Shown: one piece after another, positions 1 to 6,215 of the stretch
How the letters are laid out: the number at the start of each line of letters is the position of its first letter
How positions within the stretch are numbered: position 1 is the first letter of the stretch
Assembly: GCA_947457975.1 (NCBI GenBank)
Contig: CANGYC010000047.1
Location: 1 to 12,088, forward strand
Direction of reading: 5' to 3'
DNA length: 12,088 bases
From: Comamonadaceae bacterium
GTDB lineage: Bacteria; Pseudomonadota; Gammaproteobacteria; Burkholderiales; Burkholderiaceae_C
Program-made: the position numbers and the translations under genes
The notes under the pieces: generated by a model
What the model was told of the DNA's origin: nothing
What the model saw: only the letters and a program-made list of their open reading frames with translations
Database searches by the model: none

Positions 1-36
1 GGGGGGGGGGGCGGCGGGGGGGGGGGGGGGGGCGGC
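1..36. repeat. G-homopolymer/GGC low-complexity tract at window edge
   Basis: The first 36 bases are almost pure G on the plus strand, broken by two GGCGGC units. In the frame of the minus-strand gene they read as P-P-P-A-A-P-P-P-P-P-A-A, so the tract continues that gene's Pro/Ala linker. Long G runs at the end of an assembly are also a common sequencing or assembly artefact, and slippage here would change the frame, so the exact length should be treated as uncertain. Confidence 0.6.
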
Positions 37-465
37 ACTCGGGGTGGGCGCAGCACTGGGCGCTGCCGAGACCTCGGCCTGAGCGCTACGGGCTTCACCC
101 GCCAGCGCCACCTGCGAGCCACTGACCCGCACGTTGGATTGAGCGGTCACATCGCAGGCGCCTATCGAGCGCAAACCGCGCGTCAGAGGAACCCCTGCCA
201 AGCTGATGACGAAGTCGCCCTCCGCCGCATAAGTGTGCTGGACCTGCCAGTTTTCCTTGCTCTCCATGCGCCGGCGCTCGGTTCGTCCGTCGCCGAGCTT
301 CAGTTCCAGACCACAAGCGTTGTCACCGGGGTTGCTGGACACCACCTGTACCGAGCGCGGCTCACTGCCACGCTGTACAGACAGGCCAGCCCATGAAGCG
401 GCAGGCTGCCCCATGACAAGTGCGCCCAGGATCCACAAAAGACGTTGAGATGGGGTCGTGTTCAT
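1..465 (-). CDS. Exported protein with PKD-like domain and Pro/Ala-rich tail (partial, runs off left edge)
   Basis: The reading frame is open from an ATG at 465-463 to base 1 with no stop (155 codons), so the gene continues outside the window. Residues 1-26 look like a Sec signal peptide: RLL near the start, a hydrophobic run, then AASWA before the mature part. Residues 39-105 resemble a PKD/Ig-like beta-sandwich. LGDG at 57-60 corresponds to the usual FGDG turn, and HTYAAEGDFVISL at 77-89 to the usual HTY..G.Y.V.L strand. C51 and C104 bracket this domain and could form a disulfide. From about residue 120 it becomes an Ala/Ser/Pro linker ending in P5-AA-P3 at the edge, which often leads into another domain or a cell-envelope anchor. 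No strong Shine-Dalgarno precedes the ATG, so the start rests on the signal peptide. Exported status is fairly safe. The function is unknown and the PKD call is my pattern match only. Confidence 0.65.
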   Translation of the reverse strand, partial: MNTTPSQRLLWILGALVMGQPAASWAGLSVQRGSEPRSVQVVSSNPGDNACGLELKLGDGRTERRRMESKENWQVQHTYAAEGDFVISLAGVPLTRGLRSIGACDVTAQSNVRVSGSQVALAGEARSAQAEVSAAPSAAPTPSAAPPPPPAAPPP

Positions 466-523
466 GACTGATTAAAAAAGGACAATTAATATTTTTTTAA
501 TTATGAATCGTCCGGAACGCCTG
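466..523. promoter_or_regulatory. AT-rich divergent intergenic region with inverted repeat
   Basis: This 58-base spacer separates two divergently read genes and is strikingly AT-rich against its GC-rich surroundings. It holds an inverted repeat, ATTAAAAAA (471-479) and TTTTTTAAT (493-501), with a 13-base spacer. Position and composition suit a shared promoter/operator region, but I see no convincing -35/-10 pair for either direction. CGGA at 513-516 is a plausible ribosome-binding site for the ATG at 524. Confidence 0.4.
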
Positions 524-916
524 ATGCCCACGCACAACCCATTCCCTAGAAGAATTCTCAACCGATTCATCGCGTGGGGCCGATTTGTGCTGGCTCACGG
601 CAGCAAGTGCCTTCTGGTGCTGGCCGTCCTCATGGACGGCCAGGCTTTCGCGCAGAACTGGAAAGACGCCGATGCGGCCTTCAAGGTCAAGCCGGGCGTG
701 AAAAGGCAGAGAGAGGTTAAGTGGCTGGTGGTGAACAACCTGCAGGCCACCTGCGAGGCAGAAAGCCACAAACGGGGGCTGGGTGGCTTCAATTACGCCC
801 TGGAAGCCTGCAGCTTCTGGGACGACAGGCAATGCACCATCGTTACCAGCACGAACACCACCATGCACCAGCTGGGCCATGAGCTAAGGCACTGCTTCAT
901 GGGCAACTTCCACTGA
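524..916 (+). CDS. Small secreted protein with HELRH (zincin-like) motif
   Basis: Small protein of 130 residues with an N-terminal export signal: basic residues (RR, R), a hydrophobic stretch around residues 29-37, and AFA43 before Q44 as the likely cleavage site. The mature part is about 87 residues with several cysteines. It ends in H119-E120-L121-R122-H123-C124 followed by G127 and H130. HExxH is the zinc-binding signature of metallopeptidases, and H130 or C124 could be a third ligand, but the domain is very short for an active protease and the motif lies at the extreme C-terminus. An upstream in-frame ATG at 503 adds 7 residues but has no ribosome-binding site, whereas the ATG at 524 is preceded by CGGA, so I prefer 524. 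The gene is divergent from the PKD-like gene and convergent with the TonB-like gene. Function unknown; a metal-binding periplasmic protein is an inference. Confidence 0.6.
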   Translation: MPTHNPFPRRILNRFIAWGRFVLAHGSKCLLVLAVLMDGQAFAQNWKDADAAFKVKPGVKRQREVKWLVVNNLQATCEAESHKRGLGGFNYALEACSFWDDRQCTIVTSTNTTMHQLGHELRHCFMGNFH

Positions 917-935
917 AGCTTCGTTAAAGATCGGT

Positions 936-950
936 CCGCGCCCAGCGCGG
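936..950. terminator. Hairpin between convergent genes (no T-tract)
   Basis: CCGCGC (936-941) and GCGCGG (945-950) form a perfect 6-bp stem with a 3-base loop in the 51-base gap between two convergent genes. Neither strand has a proper T-run after it, so it is at best a weak or factor-assisted bidirectional terminator. Confidence 0.25.
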
Positions 951-967
951 GGCGCCACTCAATGACT

Positions 968-1753
968 TTAGTCGGACAGCCGCCAGACGAAGGGCATGTT
1001 CGTAGACCATTCCTGACCCCGGAGCTCCATGGGCTCCAGGGTGCAGGCACTGGCGGTGTCCAGGGCGGCCTGGTCCAAGCGGCTTGAACCTGAACTCTCG
1101 ATCACCCGGGTACTTAAGACCTGGCCGTCCCGGTTCACGCGCAACTCAACCACTGTCCGGCCCTGCTCAGCCAATCGCCGGGACAGGGCAGGGTAGACAG
1201 GCTTGGGACAGTGTTTGATCCTCAGGCTAGACGCTTGCACGACGTTGATGGCCTGAGGGGAGGGCATCAGCAATTGCTCCACGCTCACAGGCAAGTTGGC
1301 TGGCCGAAGGGGCGGCATGAGCTCGCAGTCATGCGCATCAATCTTTCCGTTGTGGTTGCGGACAAAGACTTTTTTCTCAGACAGGTCCAGTTCGTGATAA
1401 CGGTTGTCAAAGGAAAAAGCCAGGATCTGGTTCGTGCGCCGCAAGGACTGACTGCGATTGGCGGCCAGTGCATCGTAGAGGGCGTCGGCCGTGCGCGTTC
1501 CGGTGTCCGATAGGTCGAAGCGGGAGAGCCTGAATATGCGCTCCTTGTGAACCATGAACCCTCCAGCCGTTGCGCAGACAAAGCGTTGGCCCTGCGCTGC
1601 GATGTCGGCAGCTTCTTGCTTCATTTCGATGATGACCCGATCCTGCAGCCGCTTCTGCTCTGCCAGGCTTTGAGCTGAGACCGCCCCGCTCAGGACCCAC
1701 AGCGCAAGTGCCAGGATCACCGGGACCCCGGCCGCACGAACGCCCATCTCCAT
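968..1753 (-). CDS. Periplasmic TonB C-terminal-domain (energy transducer TonB-like) protein
   Basis: Precursor of 261 residues. Residues 1-27 form a signal peptide ending VSA27 before Q28. Residues about 50-150 form an unrecognised middle region. Residues about 180-259 match a TonB C-terminal domain: PVYP, then VVELRVNRDGQV, then the ESSGS..LDQAAL signature, and a terminal FVWRL strand. C182 (KHCPKPVYP) and C237 (SACTLEP) sit where related secreted TonB-like proteins often carry a cysteine pair, so a disulfide is likely. True TonB is anchored by an uncleaved N-terminal helix and has a Pro-rich spacer. Here the signal looks cleavable and there is no Pro-rich spacer, so energy coupling with ExbB/ExbD is doubtful. 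The start has a good ribosome-binding site (GGAA, 5 bases upstream) and lies 12 bases after the stop of the Bug-type gene, which suggests co-transcription. Domain call is solid; role is open. Confidence 0.75.
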   Translation of the reverse strand: MEMGVRAAGVPVILALALWVLSGAVSAQSLAEQKRLQDRVIIEMKQEAADIAAQGQRFVCATAGGFMVHKERIFRLSRFDLSDTGTRTADALYDALAANRSQSLRRTNQILAFSFDNRYHELDLSEKKVFVRNHNGKIDAHDCELMPPLRPANLPVSVEQLLMPSPQAINVVQASSLRIKHCPKPVYPALSRRLAEQGRTVVELRVNRDGQVLSTRVIESSGSSRLDQAALDTASACTLEPMELRGQEWSTNMPFVWRLSD

Positions 1754-1765
1754 GGTGAATTCCGA

Positions 1766-2740
1766 CTATTCCCGCTCGATTTTCCGGCTCTCCACCACGC
1801 GGCTGAAGCGTGCAATTTCACTCTCCACTCGTGCCCGGAAGGCCTCGGGGGTGCTTGGTGCCGCAGCACCGCCCAGATCGGCCAGACGTTTGGCGATGGC
1901 GGGGTCTGCCAGGGTGGTGCGAATGGCCGCATTGAGGCTGCTCACGATGGCCGGAGGCGTTGTGCCGGGCAGCGTCACACCCAGCCAAGACTCGTACTGC
2001 AGGGAGGGGATGACACTGCTGACGGTCGGAACGCCCGGCATCACAGCCACTGGCGTGGCCGTGCTCACGGCCACCGCCCTTAACTGCCCGGACTGCACAA
2101 AGGGCAAGGCGGCGGTCATGGTCTCAATCAGGATGTCCACTCGGCCGGCTATCACCTCGGTGGCCGCTGCCGTGCCGCCCTTGAAGGGCACGTGTAGCAT
2201 CTGAATGTTTTGCTCCGAGTTGATCCACTCGCCCAGCAAGTGGTGCGCGGTACCCACGCCCACGGAAGAAAAGCTCAAGGGGCGTTTGCGCGCGGTCTCG
2301 ATCACGTCGGCCATGCTGCGTATCGGCGAGTTGGGCGCCACGGCAATCACCATGGGGTAGGTGGTCAGTGTCGTGGTCCAGGCGAAATCGGTCACAGGCC
2401 TAAAAGGCAGGCTCTTGCGCATGGCGGCCATGGTCGAGTGGCCGCTGGGGGCCAGCAGCCAGGTCAGGCCGTCGCCTGGCGACTTGGCCACGGCATCGGC
2501 AGCCAGCGCGCCGCCCGCCCCAGCCCTGTTTTCCACCATCACGGGCTGGCCCAGCAGTTCTCCCAATTTAGGGGCCACCAGGCGGGCCACGGTGTCAGAG
2601 CTGCCGCCGGGCGCAAAGCCCACCAGCAGTTTGATCGGTTTGTCAGGGCGCCATGCGCCTGACTGAGCCAGGGCGGGCAGACCGGCCAGGGCGCCCAGGC
2701 TCAGAAAAAGCGTGTGGCGGCGTGAAATCGTTGAGGTCAT
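1766..2740 (-). CDS. Tripartite tricarboxylate transporter (Bug/TctC family) substrate-binding protein
   Basis: Precursor of 324 residues, normal for the Bug/TctC family of periplasmic binding proteins, which capture carboxylates and similar small molecules. The export signal carries SRRHTLFLSLG at residues 6-16, close to the twin-arginine consensus, and ends ALA25 before Q26, so Tat export is plausible. Family marks follow: KPIKLLVGFAPGGSSDTVAR around residues 34-53, the GQPVMVENRAGAGG loop, the HVPFKGG segment and a GVPTV segment in the C-terminal lobe. A longer frame reaches an ATG at 2812, but the one at 2740 has GGAGA four bases upstream and gives a clean signal peptide. No membrane subunits (TctA/TctB) lie nearby, as is common for these expanded families. 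It is divergent from the VOC-FAH-TPP genes and probably serves the same substrate. The ligand cannot be predicted. Confidence 0.9.
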   Translation of the reverse strand: MTSTISRRHTLFLSLGALAGLPALAQSGAWRPDKPIKLLVGFAPGGSSDTVARLVAPKLGELLGQPVMVENRAGAGGALAADAVAKSPGDGLTWLLAPSGHSTMAAMRKSLPFRPVTDFAWTTTLTTYPMVIAVAPNSPIRSMADVIETARKRPLSFSSVGVGTAHHLLGEWINSEQNIQMLHVPFKGGTAAATEVIAGRVDILIETMTAALPFVQSGQLRAVAVSTATPVAVMPGVPTVSSVIPSLQYESWLGVTLPGTTPPAIVSSLNAAIRTTLADPAIAKRLADLGGAAAPSTPEAFRARVESEIARFSRVVESRKIERE

Positions 2741-2757
2741 CTTGTCTCCATGTGGGC

Positions 2758-2774
2758 TGATTTGTTGCAAATCA
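2758..2774. promoter_or_regulatory. 17-base palindrome, candidate operator in divergent promoter region
   Basis: TGATTTG (2758-2764) and CAAATCA (2768-2774) are perfect 7-base inverted arms around TTG. The site lies 18-34 bases upstream of the Bug-type start codon on the minus strand and about 115 bases upstream of the VOC gene on the plus strand. Size and symmetry fit a dimeric repressor or activator site (GntR-, MarR- or LysR-like). No regulator gene is in the window, so the binding partner is unknown. Confidence 0.4.
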
Positions 2775-2888
2775 TGCCGCAGTTCTTCTCGCTTCAGCTC
2801 GTTCAGACCCACGCCAAGGGCAAACCCTGAGGCGGGATGTCGCAGCTAAGATGCGCCCGATTCAATGGCCCCTCTTGAGGACGATCGC

Positions 2889-3446
2889 ATGACTGACCTG
2901 CTGCGCCGCGCTGGTGCGCTGACCTTCAGCCACATGGGCATGTTTGTGTGCGAGCCCGAACGCATGGCCGGCTTCTACAAAGAGGTGCTGGCCTTCACCG
3001 AAACTGACAGGGGACTGCTGGGCACGGCCAAGCTGGTGTTTCTCAGCCGGGATCCGTCGGAACACCATCAGTTGGTGCTGGTCTCGGGCCGACCTTCTGA
3101 CCTGGCTTTTAACCTGATCAACCAGATCTCCTTGCGCGTTCAAGACCTCCAAACCTTGCGGGAGGTGCGCCGCAGGGTGGTGGCCCACCCCGATGCCAGC
3201 GATCTGGCCTGTGTGACACACGGCAATGCCATGTCGATCTATTTCCGCGACCCGGAAGGCAACCGCCTGGAGGTGTTCATGGACACCCCCTGGTACTGCG
3301 AACAACCCCTGCGAGAGCCGGTCGACCTCGACCTGCCCGACGAGGTACTCATGGCGCAGGCCGAGGCCCTGGCTCGGAGCCGCCCCCGCTTTCAAGACCG
3401 CAGCCAGTGGATGGCGGACATGGCCAGGCGCATGGGTCAGTCCTGA
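2889..3446 (+). CDS. VOC-superfamily protein, extradiol dioxygenase/glyoxalase-like
   Basis: Protein of 185 residues with the vicinal-oxygen-chelate fold made of two beta-alpha-beta-beta-beta modules. The likely metal ligands are H15 (SHMGMFV, first strand), H59 or H60 (HHQLVLVSG) and E128 (NRLEVF). IYFRDPEGNRLEVF at 117-130 is the classic C-terminal VOC signature, and H111 before it could be a catalytic base. This ligand pattern fits Fe(II)-dependent ring-cleavage dioxygenases as well as glyoxalases or isomerases, so the reaction is undecided. The FAH-family and TPP genes downstream favour a catabolic oxygenase or isomerase. An in-frame ATG at 2865 adds eight residues, but the ATG at 2889 has GAGGA seven bases upstream and begins the conserved region sooner. 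First gene of the plus-strand run; the next gene starts 35 bases after its stop. Confidence 0.82.
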   Translation: MTDLLRRAGALTFSHMGMFVCEPERMAGFYKEVLAFTETDRGLLGTAKLVFLSRDPSEHHQLVLVSGRPSDLAFNLINQISLRVQDLQTLREVRRRVVAHPDASDLACVTHGNAMSIYFRDPEGNRLEVFMDTPWYCEQPLREPVDLDLPDEVLMAQAEALARSRPRFQDRSQWMADMARRMGQS

Positions 3447-3481
3447 GAGACTTGTTTTTTTCTACCTCATCAAGAGACTTT

Positions 3482-4333
3482 ATGAAATTCATCAGCTACC
3501 TCCATCAAGGCAAGCCCTCGTATGGGGTGCTCATCGGACAAGATCAGGTGCTCGACCTGGCTGCACTGCTGGGCGAACAGGCCCCCGACCTGGCGAGCTT
3601 GATCGCCCGCGACCTGCTGCCTCAGGCCCGTACGCTGGCGGCCGCGGCCAAGAGCACACTCAAGCTGCAGGACGTGGAGTTGCTGCCCGTGATTCCCCGC
3701 CCGGGCAAGATCATTTGCGTGGGCCTGAACTACCACGACCATGTCCGTGAGACCGGGCGCGAATTGACCGAGAGCCCAGCCCTTTTTCTGAGGGTGGCAG
3801 CGTCCCAGGTGGCGCACGGTGCGGCCATCATGCGGCCCCGTGAGTCGCACCGGCTGGACTATGAAGGCGAGATCGCGGTCATCATCGGCCAGGGCGGTCG
3901 CCGCATTTCCGAGCAGGCGAGCTGGCAACACATCGCCGGCTACAGCTGCTACAACGACGGCAGCGTCCGCGACTGGCAGGTGGCCACCAGCCAATGGACG
4001 GCGGGCAAGAATTTCTGGCGCACTGGCGGCTTTGGCCCGTGGATGGTCTCGGCCGACGAGATTGCGCCTGGCCAGCTCATGACCCTGACCACCCGCCTCA
4101 ATGGTCAGGTGATGCAACAGGCCACCACCGACATGCTGATTCACAGCATTCCCCGCCTGATCAGCTACATCTCCACGGTCATGCCGCTGGAGCCTGGCGA
4201 TGTGATCGTCACAGGCACCCCCGGCGGCGTCGGCAACAAGCGCAACCCGCAGGTGTTCATGAAACCGGGCGACGTGGTGGAGATCGAGATTGATGCGGTC
4301 GGTGTGCTTCGCAACACCATTGCAGACGACTGA
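3482..4333 (+). CDS. Fumarylacetoacetate hydrolase (FAH) family protein
   Basis: Protein of 283 residues, typical for bacterial FAHD-type enzymes, which hydrolyse, decarboxylate, hydrate or isomerise 2-oxo and 1,3-dicarbonyl acids with a divalent metal. Residues about 1-70 form the N-terminal module. The catalytic domain begins at PGKIICVGLNYHDH (74-87). Metal ligands E128, E130 (DYEGEIAVIIG) and D159 (CYNDGSVRDWQ) are present, as are the H87/E90 lid pair of the NYxxHxxE signature and the TGTPGGVG loop near the C-terminus. Where many relatives have Lys in the FLK substrate motif, this one has R104 (ALFLRV), which may shift specificity. Start chosen at 3482: an upstream in-frame ATG at 3407 would overlap the VOC gene. 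Its ribosome-binding site is weak (AAGAGA), so translation may lean on the upstream gene. Exact substrate not determinable. Confidence 0.9.
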   Translation: MKFISYLHQGKPSYGVLIGQDQVLDLAALLGEQAPDLASLIARDLLPQARTLAAAAKSTLKLQDVELLPVIPRPGKIICVGLNYHDHVRETGRELTESPALFLRVAASQVAHGAAIMRPRESHRLDYEGEIAVIIGQGGRRISEQASWQHIAGYSCYNDGSVRDWQVATSQWTAGKNFWRTGGFGPWMVSADEIAPGQLMTLTTRLNGQVMQQATTDMLIHSIPRLISYISTVMPLEPGDVIVTGTPGGVGNKRNPQVFMKPGDVVEIEIDAVGVLRNTIADD

Positions 4334-4357
4334 AGCAAGACCCAGCTGATCGCCCGC

Positions 4358-4426
4358 CCTGCAAGCACCGCGCTTGCGGGTAAGCCCCGGTAGCCGCTCG
4401 GCCTTTAGCTTCCTAAGCTGTGGGCC
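4358..4426 (+). other. Two consecutive RNA hairpins in the leader of the TPP-enzyme gene
   Basis: In the 117-base gap after the FAH gene, CCTGCAAGC (4358-4366) pairs with GCTTGCGGG (4372-4380): nine pairs including one U-G wobble, with a 5-base loop. A second stem pairs GGCC plus AGCTT (4400-4411) with AAGCT plus GGCC (4415-4426) across a small internal loop and a CCT apex. Neither is followed by a T-run, so they are not standard terminators. The second ends about 12 bases before the AGGTGA ribosome-binding site. I see no THI-box signature, so this is not an obvious TPP riboswitch. An mRNA-processing or translational control element is possible. Confidence 0.4.
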
Positions 4427-4450
4427 CATTCCCTCTTAGGTGAACGTTTC

Positions 4451-6178
4451 TTGACAGACATTTCAGCCCGCAGCGGTGCCCACCACTTCCTCGAGGGCCT
4501 GGCCGACCTGGACATCGAGCATGTCTTTGCCAACCTCGGCACCGACCATGTCACGCTGATCGAGGAAATCGCCCGCCGCGACCGCGAAGGTCTGCCTCAT
4601 CCGCGCCTGATCCTGTGCCCCCACGAAAACGTGGCCATCCACATGGCCGCCGGTTACGCTGCGCTCACAGGCCGGGGGCAGGCGGTGATGGTGCATGTGG
4701 ACGCTGGCACCGCCAATGCCGCCATGGGCATGCACAACCTTTTTCGGGGCCGCATTCCCGTGATGCTGGTGGCCGGCAAGGCGCCCTACACCCTGCGCGG
4801 TGAGCTGCCCGGCTCGCGCGACAACTATGTGCACTTCGTGCAGGACCCGTTTGACATCGGCAGCCTGGTTCGGCCCTATGTGAAATGGGAGTACAGCCTG
4901 CCCACCAGCCGCATCGCCCCCGAGGTTCTGCGCCGCGCCCACTCGGTGATGCACAGCGACCCACCCGGGCCGGTCTACCTCACCCTGCCGCGCGAGGTGC
5001 TGGCTGAAAACGTGGCCGGGCCCGTGCAGGCCTTTTCCGCCCAGCGCTATGGTTCGGTGGCCGCCGGCGGCTTGGACCCTGAACGCGCCGACGAACTGGT
5101 GCAGCGCCTCATGCAGGCACAGGCCCCGGTGGTGCTCACCTCTTACCTGGGCCGCAAGGCCGAGGCCGTTAAGGCGCTGGAAGACCTGGCCCTGCTGTGC
5201 GGCATCCGCGTGGTGGAGTTCATGCCCAGCCACCTGGCGATCTCGCGCACGCATCCCTGCTTTGCCGGTTTCGATCCGGCCAAAGGCGTGGCAGGCGCTG
5301 ACCTGGGCCTACTGCTCGATGTCGACGTACCCTGGTTGCCCAAATTCGTTCAGCCCGACACCGGTACTTGGTGGGCGCAGGTCGACGTGGATCCCATCAA
5401 GCAGGACTTCCCCATGTGGGGATTTGCCACCGACTGGCGCGTGCAGGCCGACTGCGCCACGGCCCTGCGCCAGTTGGCCGCCCTGGTGCGCCAGCGTGCC
5501 GATGCGGCCTTCCATGAACGGGTGGCTGCGCGTATCGCCAACTGGGGGCCGGCGCGCATCGCGCGCCGCAAGGCCGTGGAAACCGCCGCTGCCGACCCAG
5601 GTCAGCGCGGGGCCGTGTCGGCAGCCCATGTGTGCGCGGCCCTGGGCCGGGCCATCTCTGCCCACGACATCGTGGTCAACGAGGCCATCCGCAATTCCCC
5701 CTCGGTGCTCACGCAAATCCCGCGCAGCGAGCCGCTCACACTGCTGTGCGGTGCCGGTGGTGGCCTGGGCTTTGGCGGCGGCATGGCCCTGGGTGCGCGG
5801 CTGGCCTGCCCCGACCGACGGGTGGTGCATGTGGTGGGCGATGGCAGCTTTCACTTCAGCACGCCCACCTCGGTGTACGCCACCGCCCAGCGGTATGGGC
5901 TGCCGGTGTTCACCGTGGTGCTCGACAACGGTGGCTGGCAGGCTGTCAAGGAGGCGGTGCTGCGGGTGTATCCCGACGGCGAGGCCGCCAAGGCCGATGA
6001 GTTCCAGGCCCGCCTGCAGGGGGGTATGCGCCGATTCGAAAAAGTGGCCGAGGCCTTCGGCGCCCACGGAGAGTACGTGGACGACCCGGCCCAGGTAGAA
6101 GACGCCATTGCACGTTGCCTCGCGGCAGTGGATGCCGGGCAAAGCGCTGTGATGAATGTGCAGATCGGTCTGCAGTGA
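4451..6178 (+). CDS. Thiamine-pyrophosphate-dependent enzyme (acetolactate synthase/benzoylformate decarboxylase-like)
   Basis: Protein of 575 residues with the three-domain layout of the pyruvate-oxidase/decarboxylase superfamily. The N-terminal PYR domain (about 1-190) carries catalytic E59 in CPHENVAIHMAAGYAALTG. A central domain spans about 200-340. The C-terminal PP domain (about 385-575) carries the TPP/Mg motif, G463-D464-G465-S466 to D492-N493-G494-G495. The usual NN is DN here; N493 aligns with the metal-binding Asn, and the GDG-to-N spacing is about two residues longer than in benzoylformate decarboxylase. These enzymes decarboxylate 2-oxo acids or make and break acyloins; which of these applies here is unknown. 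The start is a TTG at 4451, supported by AGGTGA eight bases upstream and the absence of a better in-frame ATG or GTG. It lies between the FAH gene and a Bug-type binding protein, suggesting the last catabolic step on the imported compound. Confidence 0.88.
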   Translation: MTDISARSGAHHFLEGLADLDIEHVFANLGTDHVTLIEEIARRDREGLPHPRLILCPHENVAIHMAAGYAALTGRGQAVMVHVDAGTANAAMGMHNLFRGRIPVMLVAGKAPYTLRGELPGSRDNYVHFVQDPFDIGSLVRPYVKWEYSLPTSRIAPEVLRRAHSVMHSDPPGPVYLTLPREVLAENVAGPVQAFSAQRYGSVAAGGLDPERADELVQRLMQAQAPVVLTSYLGRKAEAVKALEDLALLCGIRVVEFMPSHLAISRTHPCFAGFDPAKGVAGADLGLLLDVDVPWLPKFVQPDTGTWWAQVDVDPIKQDFPMWGFATDWRVQADCATALRQLAALVRQRADAAFHERVAARIANWGPARIARRKAVETAAADPGQRGAVSAAHVCAALGRAISAHDIVVNEAIRNSPSVLTQIPRSEPLTLLCGAGGGLGFGGGMALGARLACPDRRVVHVVGDGSFHFSTPTSVYATAQRYGLPVFTVVLDNGGWQAVKEAVLRVYPDGEAAKADEFQARLQGGMRRFEKVAEAFGAHGEYVDDPAQVEDAIARCLAAVDAGQSAVMNVQIGLQ

Positions 6179-6215
6179 CCACCATCAACATCAATACCAA
6201 AACCAGGAGACGAGG

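Noticed and set aside
3470-4429. Minus-strand open frame of 319 codons opposite the FAH gene
   Set aside because: The FAH frame carries the full family signature; the antisense translation has none and is His/Gly/Ala-rich.
4334-4450. TPP riboswitch before the TPP-dependent enzyme
   Set aside because: The gap has hairpins but not the conserved THI-box sequences, and TPP riboswitches control thiamine synthesis or transport genes, not usually TPP-using enzymes.
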